This document shows positions 1 to 6,951 of a DNA stretch of 20,707 bases, piece after piece. Origin of the DNA: Deltaproteobacteria bacterium UBA796 (GTDB lineage Bacteria; Myxococcota_A; UBA796); assembly GCA_002296975.1 (NCBI GenBank), contig DBIS01000260.1:1-20707 (forward strand), given 5' to 3'. Positions within the stretch are counted from its first letter, which is position 1, and every line of letters begins with the position of its first letter. A program made the translations under genes and the position numbers. The notes beneath the pieces were generated by a model. It was not told the DNA's origin. It ran no database searches and saw only the letters and a program-made list of their open reading frames with translations.

Positions 1-1
1 C

Positions 2-1384
2 AAAGAGGTCGCATCCAAGACCTCGGACACCGCTGGCGATGGCACCACCACTGCCACCATACTTGCACAGAGCATCTACCAAAACGGCCTCAAGTTGGTC
101 GCAGCGGGTCACAGCCCAATGGAACTCAAGCGGGGCATCGACAAAGCTGTCGCAGCCATCGTTGAGCAGTTGGCCAAAAACTCGAGCCCCATTGCGGACG
201 CCAAAGAGATCGCACAGGTCGGTACCGTCAGCGCCAATGGCGACGAGGCCATCGGTGATATGATCGCTGAGGCCATGGACAAAGTGGGCAAAGAGGGCGT
301 AATCAGTGTCGAAGAGAACAAAGGCCTCGAGACCGAGCTTAAAGTCGTCGACGGTATGCAGTTCGATCGGGGCTACCTGAGCCCTTATTTCGTGACCGAC
401 TCCGAGCGGATGGAAGTGGTCCTCGAAGACCCATACATCATCATCCACGAAAAGAAGATCTCCAGCCTTCGCGAGTTCATGAAGCTTCTCGAGAAGTTGG
501 TGAGCACCCGCAAGCCCATTTTGGTGATCGCAGAAGATATCGAGGGTGAGGCTTTGGCCGCACTCGTCGTAAACAAGCTTCGCAACACCCTTCAATGCGC
601 CGCAGTCAAGGCTCCAGGCTTTGGTGATCGACGCAAGCAAATGCTCGAAGACCTCTCGGTTCTCACCGGCGGCAAGCTCATCGCTGAAGAGCTTGGCCTA
701 AAGCTTGAGAGTTTGAACATCGAAGATTTGGGCACCGCCAAGCGTGTCGTCATCACCAAAGACAACACCACAATCATCGATGGCGCTGGTGAAAGTCAGG
801 CCATCGAGGCCCGGATGTCACAGATTCGCACTCAAATCGAGAACACCACATCAGATTACGACCGTGAGAAGCTTCAAGAGCGGCTCGCCAAGTTGTCTGG
901 TGGTGTGGCTTTGATTCGGGTCGGCGCAGCCACCGAGATCGAGATGAAAGAGCGGAAGGCTCGGGTTGAAGATGCACTTCATGCAACCCGTGCTGCTGTC
1001 GAGGAAGGAATCCTTCCCGGTGGTGGTGTTGCGCTCATCCGCGCGACCTCGGCCCTCGACACCCTCGAACTTCCAGAGGCTCAACAGTTCGGTGCAAACA
1101 TCGTTCGTATCGCCGTCGAATCACCGCTTCGTCAGATCGTCTACAACGCCGGGGGAGAGCCCTCCATCGTGCTTGAGAAGGTCCGCAACGGTGAAGGCAG
1201 CTACGGATACAACGCCCGCCAGGACGTCTACGAGGACTTGATCGCCGCCGGCATCATCGACCCCACCAAGGTGACCCGCAGCGCTCTGCAAAATGCAGCC
1301 TCTGTGGCCGGCTTGTTGCTCACTACCGAAGCACTTGTCGCCGATCACACCGAAGAAGATGGCCACGAAGGCCACATGCACTAA
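2..1384 (+). CDS. groEL: GroEL-type chaperonin (60 kDa), 5'-truncated, His-rich C-terminus
   Basis: Group I chaperonin subunit that folds proteins in the cytosol as an ATP-driven double ring with GroES. The frame is open from base 2; the first visible residues (KEVASK) align from memory with about residue 75 of E. coli GroEL, so some 74 residues lie off the window. Visible hallmarks are the ATP-site motif GDGTTTAT, the apical segment VKAPGFGDRRKQMLED, and DALHATRAAVEEG with the catalytic Asp. About 460 residues are present, giving an inferred full length near 534. The tail is unusual: after the last helix (SVAGLLLTTEALVAD) it ends HTEEDGHEGHMH instead of the common Gly-Gly-Met repeats. That suggests a specialised paralogue, although it could be the only groEL. 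A strong terminator follows. Family assignment is certain. Confidence 0.98.
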   Translation, partial: KEVASKTSDTAGDGTTTATILAQSIYQNGLKLVAAGHSPMELKRGIDKAVAAIVEQLAKNSSPIADAKEIAQVGTVSANGDEAIGDMIAEAMDKVGKEGVISVEENKGLETELKVVDGMQFDRGYLSPYFVTDSERMEVVLEDPYIIIHEKKISSLREFMKLLEKLVSTRKPILVIAEDIEGEALAALVVNKLRNTLQCAAVKAPGFGDRRKQMLEDLSVLTGGKLIAEELGLKLESLNIEDLGTAKRVVITKDNTTIIDGAGESQAIEARMSQIRTQIENTTSDYDREKLQERLAKLSGGVALIRVGAATEIEMKERKARVEDALHATRAAVEEGILPGGGVALIRATSALDTLELPEAQQFGANIVRIAVESPLRQIVYNAGGEPSIVLEKVRNGEGSYGYNARQDVYEDLIAAGIIDPTKVTRSALQNAASVAGLLLTTEALVADHTEEDGHEGHMH

Positions 1385-1398
1385 GCGATTGCTTAAAC

Positions 1399-1429
1399 AA
1401 AAAGCCCGCCCTTAGTGGCGGGCTTTTTT
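1399..1429. terminator. Bidirectional rho-independent terminator between groEL and the convergent cluster
   Basis: A perfect 12-bp inverted repeat (A5 then GCCCGCC, six-base loop CTTAGT, GGCGGGC then T5) is followed by one more T. The T tract on the plus strand and the A tract that precedes the stem on the other side make it suitable in both directions. It lies 15 bp after the groEL stop and 20 bp beyond the stop of the leftward gene ending at 1449, so it can end both transcripts. Confidence 0.93.
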
Positions 1430-1448
1430 ATGGGCAGTACCCGCCGAA

Positions 1449-1925
1449 TCAAAGAAAGATTCGCACACCAATACCGCCATCAAAACCACTGTGGGAGACC
1501 GGGGTGACCATCCACACAGGGGCCATCTCAAAATACACTTCGAGGGGCAGGTCTTCAGGTTCAACAGATACGCCGAAGGGAAACCGAAAGCCAAAAACAC
1601 CGCGGGGACGCTCTCGCTCCAAAGCCGACGACTCTCCGAGCAGCCGAAGCCGGACGCCCACACCGAAATACACCGGGTAATGCAGACCCATAGCGTCATC
1701 GGAATCTATCTCAGTCGGGCTATATAAATAATCGACGCCCAAATGCATGCGCTCTTGGCCAAAACTCCAGCCCGCCATCATTTGAACGGACTGTTGGTCA
1801 TCCCACCGCACCATCAAAGTAGAAGACACCGGCTCACCGAGCATCGCGCCCACCCCAATGCCCTGGGGGCGGCCTGAGGCCTGCAGAGAGCCCAGCAGCC
1901 CCAATATGCACAACAAGCCCCTCAT
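1449..1925 (-). CDS. Small putative outer-membrane beta-barrel protein, function unknown
   Basis: A 158-residue product with a hydrophobic N-terminus (MRGLLCILGLLGSLQASG) that reads as a Sec signal peptide. The rest is rich in alternating hydrophobic, Gly and aromatic residues (VYFGVGVRLRL, FGFRFPFGVSV, GGIGVRIFL at the end), the pattern of a small 6- to 8-strand porin-like barrel. The final Phe-Leu is compatible with a C-terminal beta signal. A start at 1943 is possible, but ATG at 1925 overlaps the upstream stop as ATGA and places the signal peptide correctly, so coupled translation is likely. It is the last gene of the leftward cluster. No family is recognised; the barrel call is an inference from composition. 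Confidence 0.75.
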   Translation of the reverse strand: MRGLLCILGLLGSLQASGRPQGIGVGAMLGEPVSSTLMVRWDDQQSVQMMAGWSFGQERMHLGVDYLYSPTEIDSDDAMGLHYPVYFGVGVRLRLLGESSALERERPRGVFGFRFPFGVSVEPEDLPLEVYFEMAPVWMVTPVSHSGFDGGIGVRIFL

Positions 1926-2554
1926 GGTCGCGCTCCAACCCAAGTGCTGAGTTGCGCGTTGCCATATAGCGCCACCACCTTGCGCAAGACCGGTCGGAGC
2001 TGATCATCCAGCACAAAGCTGCCCCAAGCTGGGTCTGTCATGACCACCTCAAGCTCAAAACCAAAATGAAGTGCGTCCATCAAATGTTCTTCGAAGCGGA
2101 TGGGGTCGCCGGTCAAACCGGCAATATGGGCGAGCCTAAAGTGACCTGCCCAGTGTTTGGGCCTCAAATGAACAACCATCTGAAAGTCCACAAGCGCCAT
2201 ATCGCGCTCGCCTGTGATGAGGCGAATCTCTCCCCGATCATAAGCTGCTGAAGACATCTGCGGGTCTTGAGCCAAGGCGGCATCATAATGACGCAAAGCC
2301 ACCTCATACTCACCCAATCGATAGTGGGCATAACCGGCCTCATAGGACACAGCAGCGAGCCGACCCACCGCCCGTTGCATTTTTCCCGCCCTTTTTATGG
2401 CCTCTCGGTATCGACCAGCCTCGTTCAATCCCGCAACCGACTCCGCCAAGTTTGCACCGAGCACCACGCGATAGTCGGGCAACGCGGGGGCCGCGGTTGC
2501 TGAAAGCGCCGAGCCAAAAAACCCGATGAACACGATGAAGCAAAAAGTATGCAC
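1922..2554 (-). CDS. Exported TPR-repeat protein
   Basis: A 210-residue protein starting with GTG; no other start lies between it and an upstream in-frame stop, though a GTG at codon 8 is an alternative. Residues 1-22 form a signal peptide ending near ATAAPA, so the product should enter the periplasm. Two clear tetratricopeptide repeats sit at about residues 70-103 (GYAHYRLGEYEVALRHYDAA) and 104-137, with weaker helical repeats on both sides. TPRs are protein-protein scaffolds; the partner is unknown. It begins 9 bp after the metalloprotease stop and overlaps the following barrel gene by 4 bp, so the three are probably one transcript. A role in assembling or presenting the neighbours at the envelope is plausible but unproven. 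Confidence 0.85.
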   Translation of the reverse strand: MHTFCFIVFIGFFGSALSATAAPALPDYRVVLGANLAESVAGLNEAGRYREAIKRAGKMQRAVGRLAAVSYEAGYAHYRLGEYEVALRHYDAALAQDPQMSSAAYDRGEIRLITGERDMALVDFQMVVHLRPKHWAGHFRLAHIAGLTGDPIRFEEHLMDALHFGFELEVVMTDPAWGSFVLDDQLRPVLRKVVALYGNAQLSTWVGARP

Positions 2555-2563
2555 GGGTGGATT

Positions 2564-5302
2564 TTATCCACAAGCGCGCCTTGCTGCCGAAATCAGCGCA
2601 ACAATCATCAAACCCAGCCATCCAAATCGGCGCGGCGTGGGGCCAGAAGTACAGGCACATCCAAGTTTTTCACCCTCGCTCACCGCAGGTAATTCCGCCA
2701 CCACATAGGCATCAGACTCAGGCTCTTCGACCGCGGGCTCCTCTGCAGACGGCGGTGCATCTCCGTCGAGGGCGAACACACATACATCGTCGACATTCCA
2801 TCCACCCATGGTCAGACCTTGGTCGCTGACAATCTCCCAGTTGATCGTGAGTGAACCACTTTCGTCTGCCGTGATGGCCACCGAATGGAGCATCCATCGA
2901 TCATCTTGGGTATGGGCGGAACCGAGGCTGGCATTCGTGCCGTGATTGGTCCAAACCCGACGGGAATTGGCCAAAATATTCGCTTGGTCATAAAATCCAT
3001 CCTCTACTGAGAGCCACCGTCGGTACTGCAAAACCAACGATTTGTGCTCGCCGACATCGATTGGGACCGAAGAGAGACGGTTGTACTTTTGATTTTGATA
3101 TTGCCCATCAAAAGGGCCACCACCAAGATCATTTCCCCAAACATTCTCACCAGAAAAAGCAAAGTCAGGGTCCCCGCCCATACCCGTGGGCCGACCCCAG
3201 GCCCAATCATCTGCCCCTTCACCACTTTCACCGGCCATCAAGGCATGAACATAGCCGCCATCATCGTCCTCAAAATCCTCGCAATACAGCTCGACCAGGT
3301 GGCCGACGGTCAGCGTAAATGGGGCGATCGGCCCACCGAGTGGAGCATGGGCCACACCACCATCGTCGGTGGCAAGTGAGAAGTAGTACCACACCAGTGT
3401 GCCTGAAGGCTGCGACGGGATTGCCCCCGTGAGCTCCGCCATATCGCCGCCCATCGCCACGACATCCCACGAGCCACCCTGGTCGAGGCTGTAGTGGACA
3501 GCGGCCTGCTCAAGCACCACGTCGATGCATTCTGGAGCCATGTTGATGGCAGAGGTCTTCAAGACGATCTCCTCATTCGGCACCACCACGCCAATCGGGC
3601 TGTGCTCCAAGGTCACAATCGAGCCCCCCGCACCGCCTGGACCGAGCCCGTGTCGACTGAAGGCAGCGATGATGGCGCAACTATTCGGTGTGCCATCACT
3701 CAGATCGGCGTTGTCATCGTCGGCAAACAAAAAGGCATCGAAAGATTCTGGCGTGGTCGGACCGCTCTTGATGGCGGCGGCCAGCAGGGAAGAAGTGGTG
3801 TCAATCGCCTCATCCTCGCCCACATCCTCGGCCAAAATCTCTTTTAGGTCCCAGACTGCTCCGGCGAAAATCAGACCGTCGGTGTGCACCTCACCAACCC
3901 AGTCATTTGGGTACACCCGGTCGGCTGACACCTCTCGAATACCGGCTCCCGAGCTAAAAAATCCAGGGGAAATCGTGGGGTCATTGGTATTAAGCACAGA
4001 CACAACGTCTGCGATGCCTTCAGACATCGTGCCGTCAAAGCTTCCGGACACCAAGCTGAAATAGTGAAAGCCGTGGCCCCACTCGTGATAGTTCACATCG
4101 GCAATACGACCGCTGTTATTGCAGCCTGACCCGGCCCGCATAAAGTGCAAATCTCCGTCGAAATAGGCGTTGCAGTGTTCGTTTTCGTTGACATGAACGT
4201 CCAAGCGAGAGGAGACAAAGGAGATTTCAGGGGCATATTGCAAGCCCCATTCCCGAATTTGGGCCTGAAACACATATGAACTCAACTCGGCCTGGCTGGC
4301 ATCGATGTCAGTGATCAGCACATCTCCCTCGAGGTCTTCAAACTGAGCGTTGGCCCCTTGCTCATTGTGAATTCTAAGGTACGGACCCAAAAGAACCCCT
4401 TCGGCCGAGCCAGCCCCACCAACGTCCCAATGGCCATCGTCGTCAGTGTAGGTCGCGGTGTCATCCCGCTGAATTCGCATCCAGGGCAAAGCTGAGACCA
4501 TCATGTCTCCATCGACTGTGCGCACATCGTGCTCAGCTCGTATCGAGCCCGACATAAAACGAACTTCGTTATGAACGTTCAGCAGATCGCCACTGTGGGC
4601 GTCGACGAAGCTCACCCAATGTCCCACGGGGTGCGTGGTTTTGGAGCGCACTTCCCAGACCAACACAACACCTTCGGCTGAGGGCTGTGGCGCAGGCAAG
4701 GCCATGAGTCGACTAAAAACATCGGTGTGAATACTGTTACCGGCCGGACCAGCCTTAATGGCCACAACCTCTGAATCCTTGGCATTGATGGTTGGGACTT
4801 GGTTTATATGGCTCGAGTCGGCGACCACATCAACCCCAAAAGCGATGAGTTTGGAAGCCCGTATTCTCAAGGTCACCCCACGGCGGTACACGGTGATGTC
4901 GGAGTCCGGCAGCACTTGGTCCAGCTGAATCAACCAGCTATCAGTGGCCTCGATGTAGCCCGAGCGACCGAGCACCAACCCGTCGATGTCGATGCCTAAA
5001 AGCTGTGGAGCGGTCGAAAAGACCCGGCGCACCGCGCGGTCGGCTGAAGATGCGTCACTGATCGGCCCCAAAGCGATCGGCGGTCCCCACGCGCTGAAGG
5101 GTGCACCCGAGGCTTCATCAAAGCGGGCCAACCAACCTTGCCCGGGCCCGTCCAAAAATTTCAACCACGGACCAGCATGTCGCAATTCGGTCTGCTGCTC
5201 AGCGTGAAAACGCCTTAGGCGCGTGGGCTCCACGCCAATATAAACCGATGGGTCCGGCCTGAATGCCATGACCGAAAGCGAAAATAAGCACAGCCCAAGC
5301 AT
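2564..5302 (-). CDS. Secreted M36-like zinc metalloprotease with MYXO-CTERM-like sorting tail
   Basis: Predicted secreted gluzincin protease of 912 residues, numbered from ATG 5302. The order is a short signal peptide (MLGLCLFSLSVMA), a propeptide-like region to about residue 250, and a catalytic domain with HEWGH at 406-410 and the third zinc ligand Glu428 in SEGIAD. A helical tail follows with LSDGTPN, then a Fn3-like stretch and a MAM/jelly-roll-like domain at about 675-846 ending GGWNVDDVCV. A Pro/Glu linker leads to a C-terminus with CxC at 882-884, one hydrophobic helix and a terminal Arg pair. That tail resembles the MYXO-CTERM signal, in which a Cys is thought to mark surface anchoring. 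A GTG at 5320 would extend it by six residues, but GGAG six bases before ATG 5302 favours the shorter form. It leads the cluster. Confidence 0.93.
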   Translation of the reverse strand: MLGLCLFSLSVMAFRPDPSVYIGVEPTRLRRFHAEQQTELRHAGPWLKFLDGPGQGWLARFDEASGAPFSAWGPPIALGPISDASSADRAVRRVFSTAPQLLGIDIDGLVLGRSGYIEATDSWLIQLDQVLPDSDITVYRRGVTLRIRASKLIAFGVDVVADSSHINQVPTINAKDSEVVAIKAGPAGNSIHTDVFSRLMALPAPQPSAEGVVLVWEVRSKTTHPVGHWVSFVDAHSGDLLNVHNEVRFMSGSIRAEHDVRTVDGDMMVSALPWMRIQRDDTATYTDDDGHWDVGGAGSAEGVLLGPYLRIHNEQGANAQFEDLEGDVLITDIDASQAELSSYVFQAQIREWGLQYAPEISFVSSRLDVHVNENEHCNAYFDGDLHFMRAGSGCNNSGRIADVNYHEWGHGFHYFSLVSGSFDGTMSEGIADVVSVLNTNDPTISPGFFSSGAGIREVSADRVYPNDWVGEVHTDGLIFAGAVWDLKEILAEDVGEDEAIDTTSSLLAAAIKSGPTTPESFDAFLFADDDNADLSDGTPNSCAIIAAFSRHGLGPGGAGGSIVTLEHSPIGVVVPNEEIVLKTSAINMAPECIDVVLEQAAVHYSLDQGGSWDVVAMGGDMAELTGAIPSQPSGTLVWYYFSLATDDGGVAHAPLGGPIAPFTLTVGHLVELYCEDFEDDDGGYVHALMAGESGEGADDWAWGRPTGMGGDPDFAFSGENVWGNDLGGGPFDGQYQNQKYNRLSSVPIDVGEHKSLVLQYRRWLSVEDGFYDQANILANSRRVWTNHGTNASLGSAHTQDDRWMLHSVAITADESGSLTINWEIVSDQGLTMGGWNVDDVCVFALDGDAPPSAEEPAVEEPESDAYVVAELPAVSEGEKLGCACTSGPTPRRFGWLGLMIVALISAARRACG

Positions 5303-5308
5303 AAAATT

Positions 5309-5312
5309 CTCC
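5309..5312 (-). promoter_or_regulatory. Shine-Dalgarno GGAG fixing the metalloprotease start
   Basis: On the minus strand GGAG stands six bases before ATG 5302. It lies inside the codons used if translation began at GTG 5320, which argues against the longer N-terminus. The shorter form also gives a compact signal peptide. Confidence 0.75.
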
Positions 5313-5382
5313 GGTGCCACACCTCGCAGATCGTCGCGGTGGGTTCAGTTTCTATGGTGGGTTGACTACACTGCTTCTGTAA

Positions 5383-6933
5383 ATGGATAAAAACACTCAC
5401 CACAGCTTCTTGACAGCAATGCTTGGACTAGCATTCTGCCTTTCGTCCGGGTGTAATGTCGATCAAAATCCACATACAATCTTAGTTATTTCTGATTTAC
5501 CAGCGCTTACAAAGCCAGAAAATGACCTGAAAATTTTGCGCCATCCCCCAGTAAAGCCTCGCGCCCTCACCCTAGCAGTGGTCGGAGAGCTTCGTGGAGA
5601 GTTGGAGCCTTGTGGGTGTCCAACCTTGCCTTTTGGCGGGTTTGAGCGCCGAGCCACCTTGCTCAAACAGTTGAAGGAAAAGGGGCCGGGCCCACTGTTT
5701 CACCTGGATGCTGGCGACACCCTCATCAAGGGTTTTTCGACCAAAAGAGAAGACCATGTCCTACGCCGGGCGAAGGAAATTTTGGGATTGAGTGCCATGG
5801 TGGGGGTCGACGTATGGGTGCCAGGAACCAGTGATTTGGTGGCATTCTCTGTGGCCGAAATCAAAACGGTTTTAGGCCCCAAACGCATTAGCGCCACCTG
5901 GGTCGACGGCTCAGGCTCATTGATATTGGCGCCCACCATCGTGCTTGAAAAGCAAGGTATTCGCTTGGGAGTCATCGGCCTGAGTGCACCGCCGCCAAGC
6001 GACTCTGGCTTGGGCAGCCGCCCCGCGCTTGAGGCGGCCCTTGCGGAAATCGTAGGCCTTCCGACGGATTTAGATATGGTGGTGGCCCTGGGCAATATCG
6101 ACGCCGAGACGGCGAAAGCTGTGGCATTGGGTGTACCCGGACTTACTGCGGTGATCACCACCCGGGGGGAAGCCTATGCGACGCCTGGGTTTTCGGGCGA
6201 AGCGGTTCCGGTAATCGAAAGCCCGGACCGGGGGCGGTATTTACAAGTGGTCTCTGTGCGCATGGGGGCGCGCGCCGCAGCACCTTTATTGCTGTATCCA
6301 GACCCGCCAACTTGGCGTGCTGCCTTGGCTGCGGTGCGCCGTGGAGAGACCGACAAGCTCGATGATGTGGGCCGGGGGCGCAATTTGGCTTTGGTCAGCA
6401 CAATCCCGCTGAGCGCAGACCTAGACCGAGGCTCGCGTGTCACAGACCGCTTGGACGCCTATCGGCAACAACGCCTAAAGCGAGCCTCCGCGAAAGCTGC
6501 CGAATTGAGCCCACACACCCAACACTATGCATCGTCGGGAGCATGCGTAAACTGCCACTCAGACGAGTTTGCCCGATGGACCCTGACCAAACACGCTCAG
6601 GCTTGGTTCGCACTCGTAAAAGCCGATGAGGTGGCCAATCCAGAGTGTGTGAGTTGTCACACTACCGCCTTTGGCAAGCCAGGAGGGCTGGGCGAACTCA
6701 CCGCCTCAAACATCCGAAAGTTCAAGGGTGTGCAATGCGAAATGTGTCACGGTCCCTTGGGCGGTCACCCACAAAACCCCCAAGCCACAGCGACACCTGT
6801 GACCGAGGAGAGCTGCCTGGGCTGCCATGATCCGGCCAACAGCCCCAAGTTTGACTACGACAGCTATCTACCAAGAGCCTCATGCCAAGGCGGCGCTCCG
6901 AACATTGTGCCTAGACCAATTTCTGGGGATTAA
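5383..6933 (+). CDS. Multiheme c-type cytochrome lipoprotein fused to degenerate metallophosphatase-like domain
   Basis: A 516-residue exported protein. A hydrophobic signal ends SSGC with Cys24, a probable but imperfect lipobox. Residues 62-345 resemble the calcineurin-like/5'-nucleotidase fold (GELRGELEPCGC at 69-79, HLDAGDTL at 107-114), but the usual DxHG, GNHE and GxHxH metal-ligand motifs are absent, so phosphatase activity is doubtful. Residues 385-490 form a cytochrome c554-like module with four CxxCH haem sites at 388-392, 422-426, 452-456 and 478-482, plus the family signature RWTLTKHAQAW. It probably carries electrons in the periplasm or at the outer membrane; its donor and acceptor are unknown. 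It diverges from the metalloprotease across 80 bp and converges on the TPR gene. No clear Shine-Dalgarno precedes the ATG. Confidence 0.9.
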   Translation: MDKNTHHSFLTAMLGLAFCLSSGCNVDQNPHTILVISDLPALTKPENDLKILRHPPVKPRALTLAVVGELRGELEPCGCPTLPFGGFERRATLLKQLKEKGPGPLFHLDAGDTLIKGFSTKREDHVLRRAKEILGLSAMVGVDVWVPGTSDLVAFSVAEIKTVLGPKRISATWVDGSGSLILAPTIVLEKQGIRLGVIGLSAPPPSDSGLGSRPALEAALAEIVGLPTDLDMVVALGNIDAETAKAVALGVPGLTAVITTRGEAYATPGFSGEAVPVIESPDRGRYLQVVSVRMGARAAAPLLLYPDPPTWRAALAAVRRGETDKLDDVGRGRNLALVSTIPLSADLDRGSRVTDRLDAYRQQRLKRASAKAAELSPHTQHYASSGACVNCHSDEFARWTLTKHAQAWFALVKADEVANPECVSCHTTAFGKPGGLGELTASNIRKFKGVQCEMCHGPLGGHPQNPQATATPVTEESCLGCHDPANSPKFDYDSYLPRASCQGGAPNIVPRPISGD

Positions 6934-6951
6934 ACCGGCCGACGTTGTTGG

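Noticed and set aside
774..1381. Long open frames on the strand opposite groEL, and similar ones opposite other genes
   Set aside because: They have biased low-complexity composition, no ribosome binding sites and lie fully within well-conserved genes; they are by-products of G+C-rich codon use.
5362..5391. TTGACT and GATAAA as a promoter for the cytochrome gene
   Set aside because: The -35-like TTGACT is good, but the only -10 candidate overlaps the start codon at 5383 and matches 4 of 6 positions, so the true arrangement cannot be decided.
6850..6933. Possible frameshift near the end of the multihaem cytochrome, since the last residues (SCQGGAPNIVPRPISGD) look atypical
   Set aside because: Neither alternative frame restores a recognisable family C-terminus, and all four haem sites lie before this point. 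The tail may simply be variable.
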